This document shows, piece by piece, positions 1 to 6,799 of a DNA stretch of 64,000 nt. Under the pieces are notes generated by a model. The model had not been told where the DNA came from. It did not search any database and saw nothing but the letters and a program-made list of their open reading frames with translations. Numbering within the stretch: position 1 is the stretch's first letter; each line of letters starts with the position of its first letter. Position numbers and translations under genes: made by a program. The DNA is from Desulfobacterales bacterium (GTDB lineage: Bacteria > Desulfobacterota > Desulfobacteria > Desulfobacterales > JAEINQ01), in assembly GCA_016342285.1 (NCBI GenBank), contig JAEINQ010000019.1, forward strand, positions 1 to 64,000. The letters are read 5' to 3'.

Positions 1-413
1 CCGAATACAGAATGCAGCGCAGTCGGTGGCTCCCTTTTAATGAGTAAAACTGGGACCGTTTTCTTTAGCGGCCGGGCTGAATCATATTCTGCCATATTTC
101 GCTTAGCCCTACAGGTGTCCAGATAACTTGCATCGTCATTTTTTTCCGTTCCAAGGATTTTGGGCAGTGCTTGTATCGTTCGATAATGCTGAAGATTCTT
201 CTCTGCCCTGTATCCCTCTGCAAATAGAAGAATCGTACAAAGTTTCAGGGCTGCATTATAGGCGATCCCGAATCGCCAATCTGCCGAAACCCCGGCATGC
301 GAATCTTTTAAGTCACGCTCTACAATTTGAAAAAGATTGTCAATCTCTTCAGGGGTAGTTGCATGGGACCTTAACCAACCGTTCTCAGCCCATTGCTTTA
401 AGGTCATTCTCAT
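1..413 (-). CDS. HEPN-like protein, cut by left window edge
   Basis: Reading the minus strand from an ATG at 413 (second ATG at 407) gives an open frame of about 137 codons that leaves the window at base 1. It begins MRMTLKQWAENGWL and contains DWRFGIAYNAALKLC and CRAKRNMAEYD, which resemble small HEPN-fold proteins that pair with nucleotidyltransferases (family recognition from memory). The start lies inside the last codons of the upstream HTH-nucleotidyltransferase gene (29-base overlap, different frame), so the two are probably translationally coupled. The usual HEPN RNase signature R-x4-6-H is not seen; an RN-x2-EY motif stands in its place. After that motif the peptide (SARPLKKTVPV...) no longer looks like the family, so a frameshift or a diverged end is possible. 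Local base composition is AT-richer than in the core genes. Confidence 0.55.
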   Translation of the reverse strand, partial: MRMTLKQWAENGWLRSHATTPEEIDNLFQIVERDLKDSHAGVSADWRFGIAYNAALKLCTILLFAEGYRAEKNLQHYRTIQALPKILGTEKNDDASYLDTCRAKRNMAEYDSARPLKKTVPVLLIKREPPTALHSVF

Positions 414-1011
414 CACCTATAATAAACAGCTTCGAATCCTTTAAAACTCTCGTAAGAAAATGTTCGTTTTCACATTTGCGCCGCTTGAACTCTTTTGGAT
501 CCAATACATATGGATTTATCTCGCGCCCAAGTTTCTCAGCTATCCCGTGCAAAAGACGCGTCAACGAACGTAGGCCCAAATCGCCTACCACCATCAAGTC
601 TATATCGCTCCTCGATTTTTCTGCACTATCCGCCAAAGAACCAAACACAAACGCTACCCTAATGCCTTTTTCATTGGCTAACGCATCTTTGAATACATCC
701 AACATACCGACTGTCTTAATGGCCATTGCGCTGATTTCTGCAAAGATGGGATGTTGCTGATTGGCTCTATAATAGAGGCGATTGCCGTCTCTTTCCTTAA
801 GAACCAAATCCAGGTTGTGCAATTTTTTCATTTCCGTCTGAATCGTCCCGATTGCAAATCCGGATCGACGCTGAATCTCTCGCACATGCAGCGAATCAAG
901 ATTAAGCCCGAACAGCAAACGAAACACTTCGGCACGGACTTTTGACGACAATATGCCAGACAGTACATCCATAGTGTTCGTTGATACCATACAATTGACC
1001 GGTTTGTCCAT
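385..1011 (-). CDS. HTH and MNT-type nucleotidyltransferase domain protein
   Basis: 208 residues. Residues 15-85 look like an ArsR/MarR-type winged helix (VREIQRRSGFAIGTIQTEMKKL). Residues 115-205 are a minimal nucleotidyltransferase with the GSx10DxD signature: G124, S125, D136 and D138. Family knowledge: MNT proteins often pair with HEPN proteins as toxin-antitoxin modules, where MNT may AMPylate the HEPN toxin. Here the downstream overlapping gene is HEPN-like, so an MNT-HEPN module whose antitoxin carries its own DNA-binding domain is inferred. The ATG at 1011 has no clear ribosome binding site; ATGs at 990 and 972 are alternatives. The upstream spacer holds a CCACGAA/TTCGTGG inverted repeat near 1050 that could be an operator. 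Confidence 0.75.
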   Translation of the reverse strand: MDKPVNCMVSTNTMDVLSGILSSKVRAEVFRLLFGLNLDSLHVREIQRRSGFAIGTIQTEMKKLHNLDLVLKERDGNRLYYRANQQHPIFAEISAMAIKTVGMLDVFKDALANEKGIRVAFVFGSLADSAEKSRSDIDLMVVGDLGLRSLTRLLHGIAEKLGREINPYVLDPKEFKRRKCENEHFLTRVLKDSKLFIIGDENDLKAMG

Positions 1012-1206
1012 ACGTTATTGTGGCTCTAAATTAGGTAGTGTCCGTCCACGAATTTCATATTTCGTGGATGGAAGCTATGTGGCCCCGAAGAAACAGGGGC
1101 AGGATTTGCGAAAAATATAGGGGTTTTAAAAATTAATTATTGATCCATGCCATTTATGAAAGGTATGGAAGCCTGAAAGGATTGGGTCCATTAAGGAGGC
1201 CGGAAT
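1012..1206. other. Divergent intergenic region with inverted repeat
   Basis: AT-rich spacer between the minus-strand HTH-nucleotidyltransferase gene and the plus-strand four-helix-bundle gene. It carries a 7-bp inverted repeat CCACGAA-n8-TTCGTGG at about 1046-1067. It ends in a strong Shine-Dalgarno (AAGGAGG, about 1194-1200) for the ATG at 1207. No coding sequence is seen. Confidence 0.5.
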
Positions 1207-1944
1207 ATGGCTGGACGATATGGACACGATGGACACGATGGACAGGGTGGACAGGGGGGCCTTCGCGGCCGGGCGGCAGACCATGAAAACGGACTGATCC
1301 CCAGGCACGGCGGTTATCGGAAACTGAAAAGTTTTCAGGTAGCCCAGTTGGCCTACGACGTGACGGTTCGGTTTTGCGACCGCTACATCAGCAAGCGGAG
1401 CCGCACCCACGACCAAATGGTTCAGGCGGCCCGGTCCGGGGTGCAAAACATTGCCGAGGGGAGCAAGGCCTCGGGCACCTCGAAAAAGTTCGAGCTGAAG
1501 CTGACCAATGTGGCCCGGGCGAGCCTGGAGGAATTGCGGCTCGACTATGAGGATTTTTTGCGGCAGCGAAGCTTGGCTTTGCTGGCTCCGGATCACCCTG
1601 CATTGGTGCGTTTTAAAAAAAAGAGATGCACTACCCTGAAGGAAGTGCAGGACTGGGTGGTGGAAGAAATATCTTACACGGACCGGCATGGACAAACACG
1701 GACAGGCACTGACACAAACAACGGTGAAGGGTCCGTGCCGGTCAGTGATGGTCTGTGCAAGTCCTTGTCGTCTTCAACTTTGGTGGCTAACGGCGCGCTG
1801 TCGCTTCTGAACCTGGCCTGCTACCTCCTTGACCGCCAGCTCGCCGCCCAGGCCCGAGCCTTTGAAGAAGAGGGCGGTTTTACCGAACGGCTTTATCGGC
1901 GGCGGGTAAAGGCGCGAGTGAAAAAATGGAAGAGCCAGACATGA
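1207..1944 (+). CDS. Four-helix-bundle (23S rRNA IVP-like) protein with repeat insertions
   Basis: 245 residues. Residues 40-130 match the S23/IVP four-helix-bundle family, a fold shared with the Avd proteins of diversity-generating retroelements: KSFQVAQLAYDVTVRF, the AARSGVQNIAEGS motif, and ELRLDYEDFLRQR. A second helical part (from about 195, ALSLLNLACYLLDRQL) is the suffix region seen in a subgroup. The gene is not inside an rRNA operon. Two stretches are low-complexity and built from GGACA-type words: the N-terminus (9-nt units at 1212-1256, encoding GHDGHDGQGGQGG) and a middle insertion (about 1677-1764) whose DNA has opposed arms. Both keep the frame open. The ATG is fixed by AAGGAGG six bases upstream. 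Function is unknown; no reverse transcriptase is near, so a role in retroelement diversification is not supported. Confidence 0.75.
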   Translation: MAGRYGHDGHDGQGGQGGLRGRAADHENGLIPRHGGYRKLKSFQVAQLAYDVTVRFCDRYISKRSRTHDQMVQAARSGVQNIAEGSKASGTSKKFELKLTNVARASLEELRLDYEDFLRQRSLALLAPDHPALVRFKKKRCTTLKEVQDWVVEEISYTDRHGQTRTGTDTNNGEGSVPVSDGLCKSLSSSTLVANGALSLLNLACYLLDRQLAAQARAFEEEGGFTERLYRRRVKARVKKWKSQT

Positions 1945-1976
1945 AAATTAAAGTCTTGAAACAAAAAATGAACAGT

Positions 1977-3251
1977 TCAGGTTCCGCATGATGGACCCAT
2001 TTTGATCGCAGAATTCAGGTCTTTGTGCTCAAACGCTGAGGCCATACGATTAATTTCCATCGCAGAGAGCCCAAGCCCGGCTGCTTGTCGTCTCCAAGCG
2101 GAAACTGCCATCCCGACCTCTCCTGTAATGCTGCGGGCTTTACCCATATTGAGTCGAAAATATTCGGCCACCTCCATGGCCACCTCCAGTGAAGCCGTCC
2201 CATCGTCAAGGTTAATGGCGGTGGAGAGTATTCGGGGCTTGATGTCTGTGGGTACCGGGTTGAGGTCGTAAGCGGGGGACAGGCGCCAACCGTCAGGTCC
2301 GTCGTACAGAAAACCATGATTGCGAAGATGGTCGTCGGTATTGGATATGAGAATATTGAAAACGATACGCCGCCATAGGGCGGACATGTCTTCTTTTGGA
2401 GAAGCCCCATGCCGGCGCAGTGCGTCAGCGAGTTCTAAATAGCTGTGCATTTCATTGTCACGAGCATCCAGCATACTCATTGCTGAGATGAAAGGAAGGC
2501 GGTGCCCACGGGCGGTACGGTCAAAACGGCGCAAGAGCAGAACAGGTTTTTTAGCAATGGTTGTGATTTGCCATGCGGGGACAGTGATTCCCGCCTTTGT
2601 CGCCAAAGTCAAAGCAAGGGCTTCCCACAAAACGGTATTGATTTCATCGTTCTTGTGAGGGAATTTGGCAATGGCAAGCTGAGCATTATGGTCCCGAATT
2701 GACGCCTTGGGTCGAGCGCCACCCAGGGATGAACCGGGTGCCAGCAGCAGGCGAAGGTCCTCGTCGCTATCGTTATCGTCAATGAGGTTTTCGGTTGCCG
2801 ACAATAGCCTTGGCAACTCAATTAGCGGCGGTATGCGTGTCAGGCCATGTTCAGCAAGAAATGGACCGGATTCCTTTTGGCAAAACCGCAAGGCGCCTTG
2901 GCGCGCTTCATCGTCGACCCTGAGCAGAAAATCAATTTCCCGCAGTGATCTGGGCGTCTCTCCTGCCTTTGTTGCACGCCTGCGCTCGGCCCGGCGCATG
3001 AGCAGGCGCCCCCACCGGTCTGGTGCGGAGTCGCCAAGCGCGCCAAACATCGACTTATCGGGGGCGGTGTAAAATGGTCCCGGGCCAAGTTGAAGGGCGG
3101 GTTCCAGGGAGAAGCGGCAAGGGTGTCTGAGCCAGCTTTCATCATATTCGAAGGTGGCGCTCTCCCTGTTTTTTCGCATGCGCGACCATAACCGTCCCGC
3201 CTTGATCGGTTCGCCGTCGAGATCAATGAATACGAGGGTTTCGGTGTCCAT
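1977..3251 (-). CDS. HipA-like serine/threonine kinase toxin
   Basis: 424 residues, the usual HipA length. Visible motifs are the glycine-rich loop GSSLGGARPKA (173-183), the catalytic loop ISNTDDHLRNHG (302-313, catalytic Asp 306 or 307), and the metal-binding SPAYDLNP (325-332, Asp 329). Family knowledge: HipA kinases phosphorylate aminoacyl-tRNA synthetases and induce growth arrest when not bound by HipB. The gene starts 27 bases downstream of a HipB-like gene on the same strand, so the two form one operon with the antitoxin first. It converges with the four-helix-bundle gene, 32 bases away. Substrate cannot be read from sequence. No frameshift or missing motif is seen, so it looks intact. 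Confidence 0.9.
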   Translation of the reverse strand: MDTETLVFIDLDGEPIKAGRLWSRMRKNRESATFEYDESWLRHPCRFSLEPALQLGPGPFYTAPDKSMFGALGDSAPDRWGRLLMRRAERRRATKAGETPRSLREIDFLLRVDDEARQGALRFCQKESGPFLAEHGLTRIPPLIELPRLLSATENLIDDNDSDEDLRLLLAPGSSLGGARPKASIRDHNAQLAIAKFPHKNDEINTVLWEALALTLATKAGITVPAWQITTIAKKPVLLLRRFDRTARGHRLPFISAMSMLDARDNEMHSYLELADALRRHGASPKEDMSALWRRIVFNILISNTDDHLRNHGFLYDGPDGWRLSPAYDLNPVPTDIKPRILSTAINLDDGTASLEVAMEVAEYFRLNMGKARSITGEVGMAVSAWRRQAAGLGLSAMEINRMASAFEHKDLNSAIKMGPSCGT

Positions 3252-3278
3252 TCGCTTTTTCTAATCCTGTCCAGGCGA

Positions 3279-3611
3279 CTACACACCAGTTTTGCGCGGT
3301 CGTCGTATGCGTTTTGGCAGATACTCTTCTTCCAGTTCACGACCGACCTGATCCGATGCGGGGTCTGCCAACTCTCCCAAGCGCCCGACCATTCCCAGGA
3401 CAAAAAGCACACTGGCATAGATGCCGAAGGCGACGCCGGCATCACCCTTTTCGACCTTGCCCAAGGTCGTGCGGCTGATGGAGGCACGTTCCGCCATAAT
3501 TGCCATCGGAATGCGCCGCCTCCGCCGGGCATCACGGATGTCGCACCCAAGTTTGTAAAGGGCGCGCTTTACCGGGATGGGCGGCATGGCTGTGGATTGA
3601 CTCTTTCCCAT
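3279..3611 (-). CDS. HipB-like XRE-family antitoxin/repressor
   Basis: 110 residues with an XRE/Cro helix-turn-helix at about 22-75 (IRDARRRRRIPMAIMAERASISRTTLGKVEKG) and a basic C-terminal tail ending KRIRRPRKTGV. Family knowledge: HipB dimers bind HipA and repress the shared promoter. The gene precedes the HipA-like gene on the same strand. Its ATG at 3611 sits two bases beyond one arm of a perfect 13-bp inverted repeat, which fits autorepression. No good Shine-Dalgarno is visible, and the mRNA leader would be short. Confidence 0.85.
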   Translation of the reverse strand: MGKSQSTAMPPIPVKRALYKLGCDIRDARRRRRIPMAIMAERASISRTTLGKVEKGDAGVAFGIYASVLFVLGMVGRLGELADPASDQVGRELEEEYLPKRIRRPRKTGV

Positions 3612-3612
3612 T

Positions 3613-3667
3613 TAAAGTCCATATTAATGGTTCTTATTTATTATAATGTATGCAAATATGGACTTTA
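3613..3667 (-). promoter_or_regulatory. hipBA-like promoter with 13-bp operator inverted repeat
   Basis: Perfect inverted repeat: TAAAGTCCATATT at 3613-3625 and AATATGGACTTTA at 3655-3667, centres about 42 bases apart (four helical turns). On the minus strand a consensus TATAAT -10 box lies between the arms, with a poor -35. Two arms bracketing the promoter suggest that repressor dimers on both sites block or loop it. Operator use is inference. Confidence 0.7.
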
Positions 3668-3715
3668 TGTCAACGACAAACAATGCGGTTGTAAGGTGGG
3701 AAAAAAGGGGGCGGT

Positions 3716-4043
3716 TCAGTCCTCGAGAAGCCGACGCTGGAGAAGGCGCTGAATATCGCGTCGGCCGTCGGCGATCATCAGCACATAGACGGACTTGGCC
3801 ATAACCCTGTAGAGGATTCGGTAGGGTTTGAAGAAGATTTCCCGGTAGTCCAGGATGCCCAGTGCCTGCAATTCCTTCGGTCCGACGCCTCGTTCGGGAA
3901 ATTCGGCCAGGGTGGAAAAAAACCGTTTCTATTTTATCCAGCACATGATCGGTCCGGTCCAGAGAGTCTCTTTGGGCGATATAGGTGATGAGTTCGTCGA
4001 AATCACGTGCCGCCGCATCCGTCAAGAACACCTCAAAGGGCAT
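3716..4043 (-). pseudogene. RelE/ParE-type toxin, frameshifted
   Basis: From the ATG at 4043 the frame reads MPFEVFLTDAAARDFDELITYIAQRD...KIETVFF. Family similarity then jumps to the next frame: LAEFPERGVGPKELQALGILDYREIFFKPYRILYR, ending LLQRRLLED and a stop at 3716-3718. The jump falls on a run of seven A on the plus strand (3917-3923; T on the coding strand). Removing one base gives a continuous RelE/ParE protein of about 108 residues with ...ETVFSTLAEFPERG.... Family knowledge: these are mRNA interferases or gyrase inhibitors neutralised by the partner antitoxin. The start overlaps the antitoxin end by 11 bases. The break could be a real inactivation, a phase-variable homopolymer, or a sequencing error. 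As written, the first frame runs on to 3624 with an unrelated tail. Confidence 0.8.
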
Positions 4044-4317
4044 CGGTCGGCCTTTGTCGTTTCCGCAAGCGTTCGATGACGGCCGCGGCCGGCTCCACTT
4101 TTCCTGCTTCGATCTGGCGATTGCCAAGGGCCAGAATCTTCAACAGGGCCATGGTTTCCTGGGTCTGCTCGTAGCTTTGAATGTCCTGCACCACGACCTT
4201 GGCTTCACCGTTCTGGGTGATGATCAGGGGTTCCTGGCTCTCGCCCAGGGTTCGCACGATTTCGGCGGCGTGGGCCTTTAGGTAACTGATCGGTTTGATC
4301 TGGCTGGAAAGCTTCAT
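4033..4317 (-). CDS. Phd/YefM-family antitoxin
   Basis: 94 residues. The N-terminal Phd/YefM fold is plain: IKPISYLKAHAAEIVRTLGESQEPLIITQNGEAKVVVQDIQSYEQ. The C-terminal 30 residues are probably the toxin-binding tail. Family knowledge: it represses its own operon and neutralises a RelE/ParE toxin. The toxin gene overlaps its 3' end by 11 bases but is frameshifted, so the antitoxin may survive alone. The ATG at 4317 has an AGGA element about 11 bases upstream. Confidence 0.9.
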   Translation of the reverse strand: MKLSSQIKPISYLKAHAAEIVRTLGESQEPLIITQNGEAKVVVQDIQSYEQTQETMALLKILALGNRQIEAGKVEPAAAVIERLRKRQRPTDAL

Positions 4318-4380
4318 TTCTTTTCATTCCTTTGGCCATACGCCCCACCTGCATGATGCACGGGTTGACGATGCCCTTAA

Positions 4381-4430
4381 ACAAACAAAAGAAGGGGATT
4401 GCGAAACGCCGCAATCCCCTCGTTTTGTTT
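4381..4430 (-). terminator. Rho-independent terminator after tRNA-Val
   Basis: Stem of 11 bp: AGGGGATTGCG (4393-4403) with CGCAATCCCCT (4410-4420), 6-base loop. On the minus strand it is followed by a T-rich tail TCTTTTGTTTGTTT. It lies just downstream of the tRNA. The plus strand also shows a weaker T tract, so it may work both ways. Confidence 0.85.
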
Positions 4431-4433
4431 ATT

Positions 4434-4508
4434 TGGTGGGCGATACTGGGATTGAACCAGTGACTTCTACCGTGTGAAGGTAGCACTCTCCCGCTGAGTT
4501 AATCGCCC
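4434..4508 (-). tRNA. tRNA-Val (CAC anticodon), CCA encoded
   Basis: The minus strand folds into a full cloverleaf: acceptor GGGCGAT (4508-4502) pairs with ATCGCCC (4444-4438), discriminator A, then an encoded CCA (4436-4434). The anticodon stem is CTACC/GGTAG with loop TTCACAC, giving anticodon CAC (reads GUG). The T arm is CTGGTTCAATCCCAG. The 5' end lies one base after the stop codon of the HU gene, so the two may share a transcript. The toxin-antitoxin stretch lies on its 3' side, the usual side for tRNA-targeted integration; no direct repeat of the 3' end was found by eye. Confidence 0.95.
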
Positions 4509-4509
4509 G

Positions 4510-4791
4510 CTATTCTTCGCCGTCCACCAGATCCTTGAGTTCCTTGCCCACCTTGAAAAAGGGGAGCTTTTTGGGCGGAACCTTGATCTGGACCCCGGTT
4601 TTGGGGTTTCGGCCCACATAGGGTTTGTATTCCTTGACCGTGAAGCTGCCGAAGCCCCGAATCTCGACGCGTTCCCCTTCGGTAATGATATTCGTCACCG
4701 TGTTGAAGAACGTCTCGACAACCTTCTCAGCATCCTTCCTGCTTAAATCCGCCTCGTCCTTCACTGCATTGATCAAATCCGATTTGTTCAT
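4510..4791 (-). CDS. HU/IHF-family DNA-binding protein
   Basis: 93 residues, typical length. It begins MNKSDLINAVKDEADLSRKDAEKV, carries the family core VEIRGFGSFTVKEY, and has the DNA-intercalating arm GRNPKTG with the following KVPPKKLPFFKVGKELK. Family knowledge: dimers bend and compact DNA. The sequence suits either an HU or an IHF-beta assignment, so no symbol is given. The ATG at 4791 has a strong AAGGAG upstream. The stop codon is separated from the tRNA-Val gene by a single base. Confidence 0.95.
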   Translation of the reverse strand: MNKSDLINAVKDEADLSRKDAEKVVETFFNTVTNIITEGERVEIRGFGSFTVKEYKPYVGRNPKTGVQIKVPPKKLPFFKVGKELKDLVDGEE

Positions 4792-4875
4792 GCAGGCTCC
4801 TTGGGTGAATTGCTGTGGCAGTAATTTTTGCCGATCCAGTTTTGGCAGTATATATAGAGGGTTGTTGCATCTGCG

Positions 4876-5760
4876 TCAAGTGTTTTTTTCCTCATCTGCC
4901 GGTTGGGCAACAGCTTTTTCATCCTCTTGGCCGCCGGTCTTTGTTTCCGGCGAATCAGCAGGCTGTGTTTCAGTGGCATCGGGCTGAAAAGCACCACCGG
5001 CATTCCCGCCGGCCGACGGTGCGTCCTTGTCGCCATGGGGTGCATCCCCGTCTTCCTCGGGCGAACCCGCGTCGGGACCGTTGAGCGATCCGTCCGCTTC
5101 CGGGATGTCCGGCGCTTCGCTTATTTCCGGGCCGTCCGGGTATTCGTCCATTCCCGGGCTGTCCGGTGTTTCTCCCATTCCCGGGTCGTCCGACGCTTCG
5201 CCCGTTTCTATGTCCCCGGGCATTTCCGCCAGCCGCGCCTCGGCGCTCATGGTTTCAATTTCCTTGGGAGTGGGCAGGTCCTTTAAATTCTTAAGGTCGA
5301 ACACCTGAAGAAAAAGCTTGGTGGTGGCGTAGATCAGCGGGCGGCCGGGAATCTCCTTGCGCCCCAGGATTCGAATGAGCTTTCGTTCCAGGAGCATGCG
5401 CATGACGCCGCCACTGTCTACCCCCCGGATATGCTCGACATCGGTGCGGATCACCGGTTGCTTGTAGGCGATAATGGCCAGGGTCTCCAGGGCCGCCTTG
5501 GAGAGGCGTGGGGCGTTGGGCTGAACCAGGCGCCGAATCCACTCGGCGTACCGGGGGCGGCTGCGGAGTTGATACCCGCCGGCCACTTCGCTCAGGTAAA
5601 ACCCGCCCCCTCGGGCCTCATAGCCATCGCTTAAAGACGCCAGGGCCTCTCGAATCTCCTTGGTGTCCGCCTCTTCGAGGATTTCTTTCAAGGCCTCGAT
5701 GGTTACCGGATCTTCCGAGACGAAGAGCAGGCTCTCGATGATGTTTTCCAGGTTCTCCAT
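4876..5760 (-). CDS. scpB: Segregation and condensation protein B
   Basis: 294 residues. Residues 1-180 are the two winged-helix domains of ScpB: ENIIESLLFVSEDPVTIEALKE, the conserved LSKAALETLAIIAYKQPVIRTDVEHIRG, and RGVDSGGVMRMLLERKLIRILGRKEIPGRPLIYATT. ScpB works with ScpA and SMC in chromosome condensation. Residues from about 190 to the end form a long acidic, Pro/Gly/Asp-rich tail with loosely repeated DDPGMGETPDSPGMDEYPDGPE-like units, well beyond the usual length of around 200 residues. It follows scpA with two bases between. The ATG at 5760 matches the conserved N-terminus MENLENIIES. Confidence 0.95.
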   Translation of the reverse strand: MENLENIIESLLFVSEDPVTIEALKEILEEADTKEIREALASLSDGYEARGGGFYLSEVAGGYQLRSRPRYAEWIRRLVQPNAPRLSKAALETLAIIAYKQPVIRTDVEHIRGVDSGGVMRMLLERKLIRILGRKEIPGRPLIYATTKLFLQVFDLKNLKDLPTPKEIETMSAEARLAEMPGDIETGEASDDPGMGETPDSPGMDEYPDGPEISEAPDIPEADGSLNGPDAGSPEEDGDAPHGDKDAPSAGGNAGGAFQPDATETQPADSPETKTGGQEDEKAVAQPADEEKNT

Positions 5761-5762
5761 GG

Positions 5763-6476
5763 CTACATATAGAAGATGCGGATCACGCCGCTGGGGGTAT
5801 GTTGGGCCACCTGGACCAGGCTCAGTTTGACCATTTCCAACACCGCCAGAAAAGTAATGATAATGTCCGCCCGGGTGACGGCCTTGTCGAACAGTTCGGC
5901 AAATGCGATGGACCGATGGTTTTCCAGAACATCGATGATCTGACCAATCCGGTCCTTGACCGAGATCCGGTCGGCGGTGAATTCCATCCGCCGTTCCGGC
6001 GAGATGTTTTCCAGGATTTTCTGAAAGGCATCGATGAGTTCGAACAACCCGACCTGAATCATCTCTTCGCCGGGAGGTACGGACAGGTCGGCCTTGTTCG
6101 GCCGACGGCCAAAGGTCTGTTCGCCCAGCCGGTTCCGGGCGGCCAGTTCCTCGGCAGCATCTTTCATCTGAAGGTATTCGGCCAGGGGCCGGGCGATTTC
6201 CAGTCGCGGATCCTCGTCGTCCTCCAGATCTTCGTGTACCGGCAGGAGCATCCGGGACTTGATCTGGGCCAGGGTGGCGGCCAGAACCAGAAAATCTCCG
6301 GCCACGTCGATGTTCATGGCCTTCATCAGTTCCAGGTAGCCCAGGTACTGATCCGTGATCAGGGAGATGGGGATGTCGTAGATATCCACATCGTTTTTTT
6401 TGATCAGGTGGACCAGAAGGTCCATGGGGCCTTCAAAGACATTTTCCAGCTGGACCCGATAGATTTCATTTTCCAT
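5763..6476 (-). CDS. scpA: Segregation and condensation protein A
   Basis: 237 residues from the ATG at 6476 (MENEIYRVQLENVFEGPMDLL). An in-frame ATG at 6488 would add four residues; neither has a strong Shine-Dalgarno. The kleisin N-terminus is clear: FEGPMDLLVHLIKKNDVDIYDIPI, then DFLVLAATLAQIKSRMLLP. The C-terminus is the winged helix that binds SMC (RADIIITFLAVLEMVKLSLVQ). ScpA bridges the SMC heads and recruits ScpB, which is encoded immediately downstream. The upstream spacer is a composite repeat rather than a recognisable promoter. Confidence 0.95.
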   Translation of the reverse strand: MENEIYRVQLENVFEGPMDLLVHLIKKNDVDIYDIPISLITDQYLGYLELMKAMNIDVAGDFLVLAATLAQIKSRMLLPVHEDLEDDEDPRLEIARPLAEYLQMKDAAEELAARNRLGEQTFGRRPNKADLSVPPGEEMIQVGLFELIDAFQKILENISPERRMEFTADRISVKDRIGQIIDVLENHRSIAFAELFDKAVTRADIIITFLAVLEMVKLSLVQVAQHTPSGVIRIFYM

Positions 6477-6514
6477 GGCGATTTGCATGGCATTTCCGAC
6501 CTGGGCGTTTCATA

Positions 6515-6795
6515 CGTAATGGCAATCCACGTCCCTTGAGCGTGGTTAGAGCCGACTGGCGATGCCGAGAAAAGGGTTGTCGAATTTGGGATTGTCGAAT
6601 TGTCGAATTAAAGGTAGTCCGTCAATCCGTCAATCCGTCAATTCGGTAATTCGGTAATAAAAAACTGGCGGAGCGCAGCGACTCCTCAATCCCGCCTTGG
6701 CGGGACTCACTTTAGTCACTCCACACTGATCGAGGTCGGCAACCCAACCCCTTATATGAGCAACCCAACGCCACGTCTGGGCGTAGATGCTTTAC
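6515..6795. repeat. Composite intergenic repeat, complete copy 1
   Basis: The left end (GGCAATCCACGTCCCTTGAG then CGTGG, 6521-6545) and the right end (GCCACGTCTGGGCGTAGATGCTTTAC, 6770-6795) are hairpins and roughly inverted copies of each other. Between them are two opposed arms of ATTGTCGA / TCCGTCAA units (6574-6660), a palindrome CCCGCCTTGGCGGG (about 6695), and the shared CTCCACACTGATCGAGGTCGGCAACCC segment split across 6718-6746. The same end sequences recur at 40528-40724 and 50413-50680. It ends four bases before the trpS stop codon. Confidence 0.75.
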
Positions 6796-6799
6796 CTGT

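Noticed and set aside
1207-1944. Avd-like component of a diversity-generating retroelement
   Set aside because: The fold is shared, but no reverse transcriptase, template repeat or variable repeat is visible nearby.
4295-4477. 60-residue open frame ending GDTGIEPVTSTV
   Set aside because: It is the reverse reading of the tRNA-Val gene and its terminator; this peptide is a well-known tRNA artefact.
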